From assembly GCF_002845275.2 (NCBI RefSeq), contig NZ_CP088149.1, positions 4,150,501 to 4,214,500 on the forward strand: 64,000 nucleotides of DNA, in the 5' to 3' direction. Origin of the DNA: Pseudomonas sp. S06B 330 (GTDB lineage: Bacteria; Pseudomonadota; Gammaproteobacteria; Pseudomonadales; Pseudomonadaceae). Position 1 is the stretch's first letter. Each line of letters opens with the position of its first letter. The translations under genes were made by a program, and so were the position numbers. Shown one piece after another: positions 1 through 9,807 of the stretch. The notes under the pieces are model-generated. The model was not told the origin of the DNA, searched no databases, and saw only the letters and a list, made by a program, of their open reading frames with translations.

Positions 1-195
1 CAATACGCTGATTTCATCCGCCGTCAGGCCTAATGGACCGCGGGTCAGCACTGCATCGATGGTGTCGCCATGGCGAGCAATCGCTTCGACCCGTTGTTGC
101 GGCGTCGGAGCGCGGACCAGTTGATAACCCGCCTGTTCCAACAATGGCAAGTAATCGTCAACGGTTTCCACCAGCACCAGGACTGTCTTGTTCAT
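1..195 (-). CDS. 2-hydroxyacid dehydrogenase, N-terminal part (cut by window edge)
   Basis: Only the first 65 codons are inside the window; the gene runs off the left edge. The translation begins MNKTVLVLVETVDDYLPLLE and continues with a segment typical of the substrate-binding half of D-isomer 2-hydroxyacid dehydrogenases (glyoxylate/hydroxypyruvate reductase type): an 'A-P-T-P-Q' stretch, then 'AVLTRGPLGL' leading to 'T-A-D-E-I'. The NAD-binding domain and catalytic residues lie outside. A purine-rich stretch sits just upstream of the ATG. It is on the same strand as the lipoprotein and ccm genes, but nothing ties its metabolic role to cytochrome maturation. The family call is moderate because only the N-terminus is visible. 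Confidence 0.6.
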   Translation of the reverse strand, partial: MNKTVLVLVETVDDYLPLLEQAGYQLVRAPTPQQRVEAIARHGDTIDAVLTRGPLGLTADEISVL

Positions 196-240
196 GCCAA
201 CCTCCGGATCAATGCGAGGGGGCATTATGCGCGGCTTGAC

Positions 241-657
241 TTACTGCGCGAAAGCCCGCCCCAGACCGCCCGGCACACCGCTGCTGTCGGTTTCTTGCCA
301 CGGCCCGTTGAGGTTGGTCGACCAGCTCCAGCCGTTGTCCCAACGGTAGTAGGTCCGTTGGCGGTAGAAGGTGTTGGTCTTGCCTTCCAGCACATACACG
401 CCCAGGCGTGGATCCCAATGGCTGGCACCACCGGGCGGTGGTGCGAAGCTGGCTGAAGTGCGCGGCATTGGCTTGGGCGCCGGGGTGGTTACCGCTGGCT
501 TGCTTGGCACTGTGCTTGGTCGTGGAGCCGGCTGTGTACTCGGCCCCGGGGGCATGGTTTCGATCGGTGGCACGGGCGGTTCAGAGGGTTGATGAACAGT
601 ACACGCACTCAGGCCCACGGCCAGGGATAGGAGGGCAAGGCGAGCGATACTGTTCAT
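241..657 (-). CDS. Proline-rich lipoprotein of unknown function
   Basis: This is a 138-residue protein with a clear lipoprotein signal: a short basic N-terminus, a hydrophobic run, and a lipobox LSAC with Cys19 as the lipidation site. Residues about 24-75 are rich in proline, serine and threonine, probably a flexible spacer. The C-terminal half (about 78-130) is rich in Trp, Tyr and Gly and probably folds into a small compact domain. The start lies only 10 bases after the ccmI stop, so it is probably the last gene of the ccm transcript. No known ccm component matches it and no function is assigned. Confidence 0.7.
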   Translation of the reverse strand: MNSIARLALLSLAVGLSACTVHQPSEPPVPPIETMPPGPSTQPAPRPSTVPSKPAVTTPAPKPMPRTSASFAPPPGGASHWDPRLGVYVLEGKTNTFYRQRTYYRWDNGWSWSTNLNGPWQETDSSGVPGGLGRAFAQ

Positions 658-667
658 AGTGATTCTC

Positions 668-1882
668 TTACTGGTCCGGGCTGTCGATGGTCAGGTGCTG
701 CGCAGCGGTCGTGCTGCTGGCCAGCGGGCTGCTACGGCCAATCCATTCACCCTGGGTCGGTTGGCCAGCACGCGAAACACGTGCAACCAGTTGGACTTCG
801 GCAAAGCTCGACAGTTTCATGCTCGGCATCATTGCATCGCTATCGCTGAGCTCGACATCAATCGGCAACTGCGCCACCGTCACCCGCTTGGCCGCCAAGG
901 GCATGGGCGGGCCGGAACTGGCGCGAGCGAAGATGAACACCGTGTCGTCCGGCTTGACCTTGTCCTTGAGCGCAGCAGCGAGCTCAACCCGTACTTTCAG
1001 GCGTGGCCCTGCAACGACAGTCGGCGCTGGCGCCTGTTCAGAAGCGAGCTTGCCTTCGCCTGCCTTGAGTTTGTCCTGGGCACGGTCAATGCCACCCTGC
1101 AAGGCTGCGCGCGAAGCGTCGCCTTCAGGCAGTTGCAACAGCAGACGGTTCCAATAGTCGATGGCTTGCTGGTAGTGCTCGCTTTCGAAGGCGGCGATCC
1201 CCAGCAGGCCCAAGCTGGTGACTTCGTTAGGGTCAGCCTTGAGGGCCTCGTCGGTAAGGGCTTGCAGTTGCGCGGTCCACTGCTTGTTGTTAGCAAAGTA
1301 CAGGGCCTGCGCCCACTGCCCGAGCAGCTCCGGCTGACGACCGGCCTGGTTCGCCGCACGCTCGAACACCTTGGCCGCATCGGCTGGTCGTTCCTGGGCC
1401 ATGTAGGCTCGACCAAGGAAGTACAGGCCTTCGGCTGAGTCCGGTTGCGCCTCGACAGCACGTTCAAGACGGGTAGTCATCTCTTCCATGGACTGCGGCG
1501 CTGTAGCGAACTGCCGGGTCAACTCGACCTGTTCACTGGCACCAAAATGCAGGTACAGCCCCAGGCCCATCAGCGGCACCAGCACTGCAGCGAGCAGTGG
1601 CAATGGTTTACCCAGACGGGCCAGGCGCTGGGGCTCGGCGTTTTCAGTGTCGTCCAGCAGCTCACGGGCGGCTTCATCTCGGCCTTTGGCCAGCTGTGTC
1701 TCATCGAGCACACCGGCTGCCTGCTGGGCAGTCAGTTCAGCGACCCGCTCCTGGTACAGGGCAACGTTCAGCGCGGTACGGTCTTCTTCCAGTTGCGCAC
1801 GACGGCCGCGCAACACCGGGATCAGCAGAAAGCTCAGGGCCACCAGCAACAGCAGGCCTGCAGAAAGCCAGAAATCAATCAT
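668..1882 (-). CDS. ccmI: Cytochrome c maturation protein CcmI (apocytochrome chaperone)
   Basis: This 404-residue membrane protein starts [16 protein letters not shown]. It has one membrane segment at the N-terminus and a second near residues 90-110 ([19 protein letters not shown]), flanking a cytoplasmic coiled-coil-like loop. A periplasmic TPR-containing region follows. CcmI holds apocytochrome c and hands it to the CcmF/H haem ligase. The chosen ATG lies inside the end of ccmH (8-base overlap), which favours it over an in-frame start 69 bases further upstream that would overlap ccmH by far more. It is the last recognised ccm gene of the operon. Length and two-part architecture fit the Pseudomonas CycH/CcmI family. 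Confidence 0.9.
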   Translation of the reverse strand: MIDFWLSAGLLLLVALSFLLIPVLRGRRAQLEEDRTALNVALYQERVAELTAQQAAGVLDETQLAKGRDEAARELLDDTENAEPQRLARLGKPLPLLAAVLVPLMGLGLYLHFGASEQVELTRQFATAPQSMEEMTTRLERAVEAQPDSAEGLYFLGRAYMAQERPADAAKVFERAANQAGRQPELLGQWAQALYFANNKQWTAQLQALTDEALKADPNEVTSLGLLGIAAFESEHYQQAIDYWNRLLLQLPEGDASRAALQGGIDRAQDKLKAGEGKLASEQAPAPTVVAGPRLKVRVELAAALKDKVKPDDTVFIFARASSGPPMPLAAKRVTVAQLPIDVELSDSDAMMPSMKLSSFAEVQLVARVSRAGQPTQGEWIGRSSPLASSTTAAQHLTIDSPDQ

Positions 1883-2351
1883 GGGTCTGTTCTTTGTCCA
1901 GCAATTTGGCGAGGCGCTCACGCTCCTCAGGGGAAAGGTCGACAGGGCCACCAGCGCTCTGCGCCCGACGCTTGCGCACGATCAGCGCCAGCAGGCCGAA
2001 ACCACCCACCAGCAACACGCCCGGGCCAAACCACAGCAACCAGGTTCGCGCCGTCAGCTCCGGCTTGTAGCGTACGAAATCACCGTAGCGATCGACCATG
2101 AAGTCGATGATCTGCTGATTGCTTTTGCCTTCGCCGAGCATGCGGAAGATTTCCCGGCGCAGGTCGGCGGCGATCGGTGCATTGGAGTCGGCGATGTCCT
2201 GGTTCTGACACTTGGGGCAACGCAGCTCTTTGGTCAGGTCGTGATAACGCTCACGCTCGGCGTCATCGGCGAACTGATAGGTGTCGATGGCCGCCTGGGT
2301 CACACCGGCCAGGCTCAATCCCAACACCGCCGCTACGAGCCAACGCTTCAT
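1875..2351 (-). CDS. ccmH: Cytochrome c maturation protein CcmH/CcmL (thiol reductase)
   Basis: This is a 158-residue protein with a signal peptide (about 1-20) followed by a periplasmic domain carrying the family motif LRCPKCQNQ, with redox cysteines Cys45 and Cys48. A membrane anchor lies at about residues 106-127. CcmH reduces the disulfide of apocytochrome c before haem ligation and works with CcmF and CcmI. It is the short form found where CcmI is a separate protein, as here. It overlaps ccmI by 8 bases and ccmG by 4 bases, consistent with translational coupling. Confidence 0.93.
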   Translation of the reverse strand: MKRWLVAAVLGLSLAGVTQAAIDTYQFADDAERERYHDLTKELRCPKCQNQDIADSNAPIAADLRREIFRMLGEGKSNQQIIDFMVDRYGDFVRYKPELTARTWLLWFGPGVLLVGGFGLLALIVRKRRAQSAGGPVDLSPEERERLAKLLDKEQTHD

Positions 2352-2884
2352 AGTTTGGCCTCATCGACCAGGCCCTGATACAGCGGCGCCAGTTGCTCAC
2401 GCCAGACCGTGGCATCGACCACACCGACGTGCTTGTAGCGAATAATGCCCTTGGCATCGATCAGGAAGGTCTCCGGCGCGCCATAGACCCCCAGGTTCAA
2501 GCCGAGGCTGCCCTGGTCGTCGCCAATGTTCAGCTGATAAGGGTTATGGAACTCGGCCAGCCACTTGATAGCTGCGGCGTTGTCATCCTTGTAGTTGACG
2601 CCATGAATGACTACGCCCTGCTCCGCCAGCTTGTTCAAGTACGGGTGCTCGACCTTGCACGACGGGCACCAGGTGGCCCAGACGTTGACCAGTGCAGGCT
2701 TGCCGATCAGGTCAGCCTGGGTCAGGGTCTTGCCGTCCTGCACCGACTTGAGCGAAAAGGCCGGGAATGGCTTGCCGATCATTGCCGATGGCAACTCGCT
2801 GGGGTCGAGGAACAGGCCGCGGTAGAGAAACACCGCCACCAGCAGAAACACTGCCAGCGGCAGCACCATGATCCAACGCTTCAT
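2348..2884 (-). CDS. ccmG: Thiol:disulfide interchange protein CcmG/DsbE
   Basis: This 178-residue protein has an N-terminal membrane anchor (about 4-24) and a periplasmic thioredoxin fold. The active-site motif WCPSC places redox cysteines at 73 and 76. The acidic and hydrophobic surroundings (VNVWATWCPSC) are characteristic of CcmG. It keeps apocytochrome or CcmH cysteines reduced, receiving electrons from the inner-membrane reductant CcdA/DsbD, which is not in this window. It sits between ccmF and ccmH with 4-base overlaps on both sides. Confidence 0.93.
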   Translation of the reverse strand: MKRWIMVLPLAVFLLVAVFLYRGLFLDPSELPSAMIGKPFPAFSLKSVQDGKTLTQADLIGKPALVNVWATWCPSCKVEHPYLNKLAEQGVVIHGVNYKDDNAAAIKWLAEFHNPYQLNIGDDQGSLGLNLGVYGAPETFLIDAKGIIRYKHVGVVDATVWREQLAPLYQGLVDEAKL

Positions 2885-4869
2885 GCAGTTGCTCCCGACA
2901 TGCCCAGTACTTCACGCACACGGGCTTTGACCTTGACTCGATAACGTCCATCCATGGCCGCCAGCAGGCCGCCCAGGCCGGTCAACAGACCGCCCAGCCA
3001 GATCCAGCGCACGAAAGGTTTGACGTGCACGCGTACGGCCCAGGCGCCATTGTCCAGCGGCTCACCGAGGGCGACATAGAGATCACGGGTAAAACCGGCG
3101 TCAATACCGGCTTCCGTCATCATCGACTGCTGCACGGTATACAAGCGCTTTTCCGGATGCAGCACGCTGATCTCGCGACCATTTTCAACCACCCGCACTG
3201 TGCCCTTGTCAGAGGTGAAGTTCGGCCCTTCGAAGTGCTTTGCACCTTCAAAAATGAACTGGTAACCGGCCAGCTCAACCGCCTCGCCTGGCGCCAGGCG
3301 CAGGTCACGCTCTGCACTGTTGTTGCTCGACAGCACCACCCCCAAGGCACACACCGCCAGGCCCAGGTGCGCCACATGCATGCCCCAGTAACTGCGGTTG
3401 AGGCCGCGCAGCCCCTTGAACAGGCCCTTGTGGCGGGTTTTGTCGAGGATGTCACGTGCACCGGCCAGCACAATCCACGCGGCCAGAGCGAAGGTCGTCA
3501 GCACTTGCCAGTCGAAGTCATCGACCAGCAGTCCGCCGACCGGCGCCAGCACTGCACTGGCGATCAGTACTGGGGTCAGCATGCTCAGCAACCATTTGCT
3601 TGGCGTATCCTTCCAGCGCACCAGAACGCCGATGGCCATCACCACCATGAGCAAGGCCATCAGCGGAATGAACAAGGCATCGAAGTACGGCGGGCCGACC
3701 GACAGCTTGGCCCCGGTCAGCGCATCAAGGATCAACGGATACAGGGTGCCAAGCAGGATCATCGACGCGGCAACGACCAGCACGATGTTATTGGCCAACA
3801 GCAACGTTTCCCGCGACCACAGGGCAAAGCCGACCTGACTCTTGACCACCGGCGCGCGCAAGGCGAACAGGGTCAGCGAGCCGCCCACCACAAACAGCAG
3901 GAAGATCAGAATGAATACACCACGCTCCGGATCGGAGGCGAATGCGTGCACCGAAGTCAGCACCCCGGAACGAACCAGGAAGGTGCCCAGCAGGCTCAGG
4001 GAGAATGCGGCAATCGCCAGCAAGACGGTCCAGCTTTTGAACACGCCACGTTTTTCGGTAACGGCCAGCGAGTGGATCAGCGCCGTGCCTACCAGCCAGG
4101 GCATGAACGAGGCGTTTTCCACCGGATCCCAGAACCACCAGCCACCCCAGCCCAGTTCGTAGTATGCCCACCAAGAGCCGAGGGTGATGCCGATGCCCAG
4201 GAACGCCCAGGCAACCAAGGTCCACGGCCGCGACCAGCGCGCCCAGGCCGCATCCAGGCGACCGCCGAGCAAGGCGGCGATGGCGAAGGCGAAGGCCACC
4301 GAGAAACCTACGTAGCCCATGTACAGCATCGGCGGGTGCACGATCAGGCCAATGTCTTGTAGCAGTGGGTTGAGGTCGGCACCGTCGGTCGGCACCTGCG
4401 GCAGCAGCCGCTGGAACGGGTTGGAGGTAACAATCAGGAACGATAGGAAGCCGACGCTGATCATGCCCATCACCGCCAACACCCGGGCCAGCATCACCTG
4501 CGGCAGTTGTCGGGAGAAGATCGACACAGCGAAGGTCCAACCACCGAGGATCATCGCCCAGAGCAGCAGTGAGCCTTCGTGGGCGCCCCACACGGCGCTG
4601 AACTTGAAGTACCACGGCAAGGCGCTATTGGAGTTGTTGGCCACATAGGCGACCGAGAAGTTGTCGGTCATGAAGGCGTGGGTCAGGCAGGCAAAAGCGA
4701 AGGCCAAGAAGGCAAACTGCCCCCAGGCCGCAGGCCGGGCCAAGCTCATCCACAGGCTGTCACCGCGCCAGGCGCCAAGCAACGGCACCGTGGCTTGCAC
4801 AGCGGCAAAGCAGATCGCCAGAATCATTGCCAACTGGCCGAGCTCAGGAATGATCAGTGCTGCGTTCAT
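2881..4869 (-). CDS. ccmF: Haem lyase subunit CcmF
   Basis: This large polytopic membrane protein (662 residues) has many hydrophobic segments. The haem-handling WWD-type motif ([19 protein letters not shown]) is at about residues 240-258, and a long periplasmic domain lies near the C-terminus (about 510-600). CcmF ligates haem from holo-CcmE to apocytochrome c with CcmH and CcmI. The length equals the family norm. Start and stop overlap the neighbouring ccmE and ccmG by 4 bases each, fixing its place in one polycistronic unit. Confidence 0.96.
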   Translation of the reverse strand: MNAALIIPELGQLAMILAICFAAVQATVPLLGAWRGDSLWMSLARPAAWGQFAFLAFAFACLTHAFMTDNFSVAYVANNSNSALPWYFKFSAVWGAHEGSLLLWAMILGGWTFAVSIFSRQLPQVMLARVLAVMGMISVGFLSFLIVTSNPFQRLLPQVPTDGADLNPLLQDIGLIVHPPMLYMGYVGFSVAFAFAIAALLGGRLDAAWARWSRPWTLVAWAFLGIGITLGSWWAYYELGWGGWWFWDPVENASFMPWLVGTALIHSLAVTEKRGVFKSWTVLLAIAAFSLSLLGTFLVRSGVLTSVHAFASDPERGVFILIFLLFVVGGSLTLFALRAPVVKSQVGFALWSRETLLLANNIVLVVAASMILLGTLYPLILDALTGAKLSVGPPYFDALFIPLMALLMVVMAIGVLVRWKDTPSKWLLSMLTPVLIASAVLAPVGGLLVDDFDWQVLTTFALAAWIVLAGARDILDKTRHKGLFKGLRGLNRSYWGMHVAHLGLAVCALGVVLSSNNSAERDLRLAPGEAVELAGYQFIFEGAKHFEGPNFTSDKGTVRVVENGREISVLHPEKRLYTVQQSMMTEAGIDAGFTRDLYVALGEPLDNGAWAVRVHVKPFVRWIWLGGLLTGLGGLLAAMDGRYRVKVKARVREVLGMSGATA

Positions 4870-5321
4870 GGCTTGGCTCCCGCATCGGTGGCCACCTGGC
4901 CGCTTTCCTTGAGGGCCTTGGTCACCTCAGGCGGCATGTACTTCTCATCGTGTTTGGCCAACACTTCATCGGCCACCACCACGCCTTCGGCGTTGAGTTT
5001 GCCCAGAGCAACGATGCCCTGCCCTTCACGGAACAGGTCAGGAAGAATGCCACGGTAGGTGATCGGCACCGATTTGCTGAAGTCGGTCACCACAAAACGT
5101 ACATCCAGCGAGTCGCCGGACCGCTGCAACGAGCCCTTCTCGACCATGCCGCCTGCGCGAATCCGGGTGTCGAGCGGCGCTTCGCCATTGGCGATCTGGG
5201 TCGGGGTATAGAACAGGTTAATGTTCTGCTGCAGGGCACTCAGGGCCAGGCCAACAGCGATGCCAACCCCGGCCAGCAGACCGAGGATGATGAACAGGCG
5301 CTTCTTGCGTTGCGGATTCAC
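4866..5321 (-). CDS. ccmE: Periplasmic haem chaperone CcmE
   Basis: This 151-residue protein starts with GTG (VNPQRKKRL...). That start overlaps the ccmD stop as GTGA and gives the usual CcmE N-terminus; a longer in-frame extension would run deep into ccmD. A single N-terminal membrane anchor (about 9-30) precedes an OB-fold periplasmic domain. The haem attachment motif HDEKY is visible: His124 binds haem covalently and Tyr128 completes the HxxxY motif. CcmE receives haem from CcmC and passes it to CcmF. Confidence 0.94.
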   Translation of the reverse strand: MNPQRKKRLFIILGLLAGVGIAVGLALSALQQNINLFYTPTQIANGEAPLDTRIRAGGMVEKGSLQRSGDSLDVRFVVTDFSKSVPITYRGILPDLFREGQGIVALGKLNAEGVVVADEVLAKHDEKYMPPEVTKALKESGQVATDAGAKP

Positions 5322-5494
5322 TGGTTGCTCTCCCGGCGCAGACGACGCGCCTCTTCTTGCAGGTAACGGCGCCGGGCCATCAAGGGCAAGGCAACGTTGA
5401 CGGCCAGCACCAGCAGGCAAATGCCGTAGGCCGACCAGACGTACAGGCCGTGATGGCCCATGGCGAGAAAATCACTGAAAGAGGCAAAACTCAT
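5318..5494 (-). CDS. ccmD: Haem exporter protein CcmD (small membrane protein)
   Basis: This short 58-residue gene begins [18 protein letters not shown]. It has one membrane segment (about 15-38) and a strongly basic cytoplasmic tail with many Arg residues. This is the standard CcmD layout: the conserved 'F..M..H..YVW..Y' N-terminal pattern followed by the single helix. CcmD assists release of holo-CcmE from the CcmABC complex. Its ATG overlaps the ccmC stop (ATGA) and its TGA overlaps the ccmE GTG, so its limits are well supported despite the size. Confidence 0.92.
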   Translation of the reverse strand: MSFASFSDFLAMGHHGLYVWSAYGICLLVLAVNVALPLMARRRYLQEEARRLRRESNQ

Positions 5495-6267
5495 CGTGCC
5501 ATCTCCCGACCCAGGCTATTCAATACCTCCTCCCTGACCCAACTGGCGCGCGCCTCGCGCTTGAGCACTTCAAGGCGCATGCGCAGCAACAGCACGGCAC
5601 CGAAGAAACAGTAGAAACCCAGCACCGTCAGCAGCAGCGGCAGCCACATCTCTGCGGGCATCGCGGGTTTCTCGGTGAGGGTGAAGGTGGCCCCCTGGTG
5701 CAGGGTGTTCCACCACTCCACCGAATACTTGATGATCGGGATGTTGATTACGCCGACAATCGCCAGCACGGCGCAGGCCTTGGCCGCGCTCTCGCGATTG
5801 CTGATGGCCTGGCCCAACGCGATGAGCCCAAAGTACAGGAACAGCAGGATCAGCATCGACGTCAGGCGCGCATCCCAGACCCACCAGCTGCCCCAGGTCG
5901 GCTTACCCCAGATGGCCCCGGTGACCAGCGCTACTGCGGTCATCCAGGCGCCGATCGGTGCTGCACACTGCAAGGCCACGTCGGCAATCTTCATTTTCCA
6001 CACCAGCCCGACCACCCCGGCCACGGCCAGCATCACGTAGCAGGACTGAGCGAGCATCGCGGCCGGCACGTGAATGTAGATGATCCGGAAGCTGTTGCCC
6101 TGCTGATAGTCCTGAGGCGCAAAGGCCAGCCCCCAGATCACGCCGATACCGATCAACAGGATCGCGGCCACCGTCAGCCACGGCAGCATGCGCCCGCTAA
6201 TGGCATAGAACCACTTGGGCGAACCCAGTTTATGAAACCACGTCCAGCTGATTACGCTGCTTTTCAT
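5491..6267 (-). CDS. ccmC: Haem transporter/haem-CcmE loading protein CcmC
   Basis: This 258-residue protein with six predicted membrane segments carries the tryptophan-rich WWD motif ([17 protein letters not shown], about residues 121-137). It also has a conserved periplasmic His in 'YIHVPAA' (about 66), matching the axial haem ligand region. CcmC attaches haem to CcmE. The ATG at 6267 is preferred to the GTG one codon upstream. A 43-base gap separates it from ccmB, and it overlaps ccmD by 4 bases. Confidence 0.95.
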   Translation of the reverse strand: MKSSVISWTWFHKLGSPKWFYAISGRMLPWLTVAAILLIGIGVIWGLAFAPQDYQQGNSFRIIYIHVPAAMLAQSCYVMLAVAGVVGLVWKMKIADVALQCAAPIGAWMTAVALVTGAIWGKPTWGSWWVWDARLTSMLILLFLYFGLIALGQAISNRESAAKACAVLAIVGVINIPIIKYSVEWWNTLHQGATFTLTEKPAMPAEMWLPLLLTVLGFYCFFGAVLLLRMRLEVLKREARASWVREEVLNSLGREMAR

Positions 6268-6310
6268 CACGGTACATCCAGGGTCTTTGCTGGGCAGGGC
6301 CCAGACCTCA

Positions 6311-6979
6311 TTATTCGCCGACGCTGATCTTCAGGCCAGCCGCTATTGCAAAGGGTGCCAGAGTTACTGCCAGGGCGGTCAGGCTACCAAGCCAGAGCAG
6401 ATAACCGGTCGCCGGCATAGCTTGCAATGCCGCCTGCAAGGCGCCACTGCCCAGGATCAATACCGGGATATATAACGGCAAAATCAGCAGCGCCAACAGC
6501 AGGCCGCCACGCTTCAAACCGACTGTCAGGGCCGCACCCACGGCGCCCAACAGGCTCAGCACCGGGGTGCCGAGCAACAACGATGCCAACAGTACCGGCA
6601 GACATGCCGCCGGCAAACCTAGCATCAGTGCCAGCAAGGGTGCCAACAATACCAGTGCCAGGCCGGAAAAGGCCCAGTGTGCCAGTACTTTTGCCAGCAC
6701 CAGAAGAGGCAGGGGGTGCGACGAAAGGACCCACTGTTCCAGTGAGCCATCCTCGAAATCACTGCGGAAAAGCCCGTCCAGCGAGAGTAAAACCGACAAA
6801 AGGGCGGCTACCCAGACCAGCCCCGGAGACAAGGTTTGCAACAATTGAGTCTCAGGACCGACCGCCAGTGGGAACAAGGCGATGACGATGGCGAAGAATA
6901 CCAGCGGGTTGGCCAGTTCCGCCGGACGGCGACACAACAGACGCGCTTCGCGACGCAACAACAGGACAAAGACACTCAT
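6311..6979 (-). CDS. ccmB: Haem ABC exporter permease CcmB
   Basis: This 222-residue protein has about six hydrophobic segments and starts [19 protein letters not shown]. The ATG at 6979 overlaps the ccmA stop as ATGA, the arrangement seen elsewhere in this operon, so it is chosen over an in-frame start three codons upstream. CcmB forms the membrane part of the CcmAB ATPase, which powers holo-CcmE release from CcmCD. The product is highly hydrophobic with no unusual insertions. Confidence 0.94.
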   Translation of the reverse strand: MSVFVLLLRREARLLCRRPAELANPLVFFAIVIALFPLAVGPETQLLQTLSPGLVWVAALLSVLLSLDGLFRSDFEDGSLEQWVLSSHPLPLLVLAKVLAHWAFSGLALVLLAPLLALMLGLPAACLPVLLASLLLGTPVLSLLGAVGAALTVGLKRGGLLLALLILPLYIPVLILGSGALQAALQAMPATGYLLWLGSLTALAVTLAPFAIAAGLKISVGE

Positions 6980-7608
6980 GCGGCCCATTGCCCCAAGTTC
7001 AGTTCACGGTAACCGGACGGCTTGCGCTCCAGCGTGTGGTGGGTGGTGAGCACGACCATCCCGCCCTGCTCGCAATGTGCTGCCAGGTGCGCCTCAAGCT
7101 GGGCCACGCCCTGCTTGTCGAGGGCGGTAAAGGGCTCATCGAGAATCCATAGCGGTGGGCAGTCCAGGTACAGGCGGGCCAAGGCCACGCGGCGCTGCTG
7201 GCCGGCCGACAGGGTATGACAGGGCACATCTTCGAAACCGCGCAGGCCAACCGCCTCCAGGGCCTTCCAGATCGCAGCAGGCTCGGCGGGTGTATGCAAA
7301 GCACACAGCCACGCCAGGTTCTCTTCGGGGCTGAGCAGGTCTTTGATACCCGCGGCATGACCAATCCAGAGCAGAATCCGCGCCAATTCATTGCGTTGTT
7401 CTGCCAGGGGTTTGCCGTCGAGGCGAATCTGCCCGGCGGTCGGGCTCATGAGGCCGGCCAGAAGGCGTAGCAAGCTGGTCTTGCCGCTGCCGTTGGGGCC
7501 ACTGATCTGCAGCATGTCGCCTGCAGCCAGGTGCAATTGGAGGTTTTCGAACAGCATTCGCCAGTCGCGCTCGCAGGCCAGGCCCACGGCTTCCAGATGA
7601 GGGGTCAC
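6976..7608 (-). CDS. ccmA: Haem exporter ATP-binding protein CcmA
   Basis: This 210-residue ABC ATPase has a Walker A motif GPNGSGKT at about 37-44, the ABC signature LSAGQ at 133-137, and Walker B LWILDEP at about 153-159. A switch histidine follows in 'LTTHH'. It is the first gene of the ccm operon and drives CcmB. It is transcribed divergently from the plus-strand fliK-like gene; the 164-base interval between them holds candidate promoters for both directions. Confidence 0.95.
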   Translation of the reverse strand: MTPHLEAVGLACERDWRMLFENLQLHLAAGDMLQISGPNGSGKTSLLRLLAGLMSPTAGQIRLDGKPLAEQRNELARILLWIGHAAGIKDLLSPEENLAWLCALHTPAEPAAIWKALEAVGLRGFEDVPCHTLSAGQQRRVALARLYLDCPPLWILDEPFTALDKQGVAQLEAHLAAHCEQGGMVVLTTHHTLERKPSGYRELNLGQWAA

Positions 7609-7637
7609 AGTTTCGCCTTATGCTTGGGATGCCTGTC

Positions 7638-7664
7638 TCAAGTCGGTCCCGGCCCTGCCGTTAT
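7638..7664 (+). promoter_or_regulatory. Candidate sigma-28 (FliA) promoter for the fliK-like/flhB-C pair
   Basis: The plus strand reads TCAAG at 7638-7642, a 14-base spacer, then GCCGTTAT at 7657-7664. The Pseudomonas FliA consensus is TCAAG-N14-GCCGATAA, so the -35 and spacing are exact and the -10 matches 6 of 8. It lies about 110 bases before the plus-strand ATG and would place the pair in the late flagellar class. Confidence 0.5.
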
Positions 7665-7717
7665 ACTGGCAGTGGGAGATACAGCCCGGCCGCTCTGATC
7701 GCGAAAGATCGGGCGGC

Positions 7718-7723
7718 ATTATA
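7718..7723 (-). promoter_or_regulatory. Candidate sigma-70 -10 element for the ccm operon
   Basis: On the minus strand these bases read TATAAT, a perfect -10 hexamer, about 110 bases before the ccmA ATG. The best upstream match to a -35 box (TTTGCA, 15-base spacing) is weak. This is a candidate only. Confidence 0.4.
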
Positions 7724-7772
7724 CATGTGATGTCCTACTGCAAAGAGGGCTATTTCAACAGGTTGCCAGCGG

Positions 7773-9341
7773 ATGACAGGTGAAATAAACAACCTTGGCG
7801 CGCAGATTCCAACCGCCCCTCAGTCGCGCTCGGCGATGACCGGCGAACTGCTGCGCCTGCTACAGCCACAACAGGCCCTGCTGGCCCCTGGCGAAACCGC
7901 CAAGGCCGAAGTGCTGGCACTGCGTCAAGTCGGCCAGGATTTTCAGATGCTGCTCAAGCTGACCCAAGAAAACGGCAAGCAGACCAACGTTCAGGCCAGC
8001 AGCAACCAACCGCTGGCCCAAGGTAGCCAACTGGCAGTGAGCCAGAGCAATAGCTCGAATCTGACTATTACGGTGCAACAGGCTATCGCCAACAATGTGG
8101 CCAGCCTGACTCGTATCGATACCCGCGAATTGCCCATCGGCACCTTGCTGCAAGGCAAGGTCCTGACCAGTCAGGCGTTGCCCCAGACGGCAGGCCAGCT
8201 GGCCCAGTACCGTTCACTGGTGACGCTACTGGCGGGCCCAAAAGCGGGTGCCACCTTGACCATCGACAGCCCTCGCCCACTGCCCGTGGGTAGCTTGCTC
8301 AGCGCGCGAGTCCAAGGTGATCAGTCGTTAGCGTTCGTGCCGTTGAGCGGGCGCCAGGACCAACTGGCCATCGCCCAGCAGTTGAGCAGCCAGCAAAGTC
8401 GCCAAGCGTCCTTGCAAGGCCTGCTCAGCGCCTTGCAACAGCTGCGTGACAGCAATACGTCGCCCAACGAACAGCGCGCCACGGTAGACAAGCTGCTGTC
8501 CAGCCTGCCGGACGTGCGTCAGCTCAGCGACCCCAAAGGCGTCGCTCAGGCCCTGAGCAACAGCGGAGCCTTCCTTGAGGCCAAGCTGCTCGCTGGCCTC
8601 CCTGCCAACCTTGCCCCCGACTTCAAGGCTCAGGTTGTGCGACTGGTGGCGCAGCTAATGCCAGGGTTGCCGAGTAACGCTCAGTTCAACCCGGCCGCGG
8701 CAGCCAGCACCCTGGCGCAGGTGATGCCTGGCATGGTTCGCAATGCCCTCGGCATGCTCGGCCAAGTCAGTCCACGTCCGCACCCCGGCGGTTTCCCCCT
8801 GCCCTTACGGCTGCTGCAAAGCCAGGACGGCGAAGGCGATCTGGAACATCTGCTGCGCCTGGCCGCTGCAGCCATTTCGCGCCTGCAGAGCCATCAGCTG
8901 GCTAGCCTCGAACAAACCGGCACCACCGCTGATGGCAACCTGCAGACCACCTGGCAGTTGGAGATCCCTCTGCGTACTGGGCAAGACTTCATGCCTCTGC
9001 AAGTGAAACTGCAACGCGAAGAAACCCCGGAACAGCAAGAAGATCCAGAGCGCGAACATCGCGATCCGCTGGAAATGCTTTGGCGAATCGAGCTGTCTTT
9101 CGACTTGCACCCGCTGGGGCCATTGCAGGTGCAGGCGCAGATCAGCCAGGGAGCACTGTCGAGTCAACTGTGGGCTGAGTTACCCAGTACCGCGCAGCTG
9201 ATCGAAAGTCAGCTGAGTAACTTGCGCGAACGCTTGTTGGCGCGTGGCTTGAACGTGATGGAGCTGCATTGCCACCACGGTACGCCGCCACAAGGACCAC
9301 GTACCCGTGTTGAGCAACGCTGGGTGGATGAAACTGCATGA
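7773..9341 (+). CDS. FliK-like flagellar hook-length control protein (second copy)
   Basis: This 522-residue protein has a long, Gln/Ala/Ser/Leu-rich, low-complexity N-terminal part. Its C-terminal domain (about 395-505) resembles the FliK C-terminal (Flg_hook) domain, including the 'PLQVKLQ ... LWRIELSFDLHPLGPLQVQAQI' strand pattern. The canonical fliK lies elsewhere in the window (29614-30900), so this is a paralogue. It is followed, with a 4-base overlap, by a protein equal to the FlhB C-terminal domain, the known partner of FliK C-domains. The genes therefore look like a dedicated substrate-switch pair. It is one of only two plus-strand genes here. The role in hook length or another export step is not determined. 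Confidence 0.75.
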   Translation: MTGEINNLGAQIPTAPQSRSAMTGELLRLLQPQQALLAPGETAKAEVLALRQVGQDFQMLLKLTQENGKQTNVQASSNQPLAQGSQLAVSQSNSSNLTITVQQAIANNVASLTRIDTRELPIGTLLQGKVLTSQALPQTAGQLAQYRSLVTLLAGPKAGATLTIDSPRPLPVGSLLSARVQGDQSLAFVPLSGRQDQLAIAQQLSSQQSRQASLQGLLSALQQLRDSNTSPNEQRATVDKLLSSLPDVRQLSDPKGVAQALSNSGAFLEAKLLAGLPANLAPDFKAQVVRLVAQLMPGLPSNAQFNPAAAASTLAQVMPGMVRNALGMLGQVSPRPHPGGFPLPLRLLQSQDGEGDLEHLLRLAAAAISRLQSHQLASLEQTGTTADGNLQTTWQLEIPLRTGQDFMPLQVKLQREETPEQQEDPEREHRDPLEMLWRIELSFDLHPLGPLQVQAQISQGALSSQLWAELPSTAQLIESQLSNLRERLLARGLNVMELHCHHGTPPQGPRTRVEQRWVDETA

Positions 9342-9673
9342 TCGAGAAAAACCCGCGCCAGGCCATTGCCCTGAGCTATGACGGCCAACAGGCGCCGACA
9401 CTGAGCGCCAAAGGTGACGATGAACTGGCCGAAGCCATCCTCGCCATTGCCCGCGAACATGAAGTGCCAATCTACGAGAACCCCGAACTGGTGCGCCTGC
9501 TGGCGCGCATGGAACTGGGCGAACGGATCCCTGAAGCACTGTACTTGACCATTGCTGAGATCATTGCCTTTGCCTGGCAGCTCAAGGGCAAGGTGCCAGT
9601 TGGATTTGTCGATGAGGGGCCACAGGAACGGGACATCACGCCAGCAGAACTGCGCCTGCCAGGGGTCAATTAA
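9338..9673 (+). CDS. Stand-alone FlhB C-terminal domain protein (EscU/YscU/HrcU switch family)
   Basis: This 111-residue soluble protein lines up with residues from about 267 onward of the full FlhB in this window. Its 'EKNPRQAIALSYDGQQAP' corresponds to FlhB 'TNPTHYAVALKYDPEKGAAP', and 'GERIPEALYLTIAEIIAFAWQLKG' corresponds to the FlhB 'EEIPAGLYLAVAQVLAYVFQIR' segment. There are no membrane segments. The autocleavage motif NPTH is replaced by NPRQ, so the protein starts essentially at the point where FlhB is cut and lacks the Thr-His of the motif. It overlaps the preceding fliK-like gene by ATGA. It is likely an FhlB/FlhX-type protein able to mimic or compete with processed FlhB. Confidence 0.85.
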   Translation: MIEKNPRQAIALSYDGQQAPTLSAKGDDELAEAILAIAREHEVPIYENPELVRLLARMELGERIPEALYLTIAEIIAFAWQLKGKVPVGFVDEGPQERDITPAELRLPGVN

Positions 9674-9807
9674 AAAGGCTCTTCACGGATTGTCGGGGAA
9701 AGATCCCGCTTTGCGGTCGATCGTCGGCAACCTCGGCTCCCACCGGGCCGAGTTTCACTGGACCATTGTGGAAGCCGGCGTTGCCGGCGGTAAGCACGCC
9801 GAAGAGC

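Noticed and set aside
3025..4362. 445-codon plus-strand open frame opposite ccmF
   Set aside because: It is the antisense of a fully conserved CcmF; the product is rich in His/Gln/Arg without domains, as expected for the reverse strand of a GC-rich gene.
9674..9807. Possible REP element or terminator between the flhB-C gene and DUF2802
   Set aside because: Short complementary pieces (CTCGG/CCGAG, GCCGGC repeats) occur, but no long stem or T-run; too degenerate to annotate.
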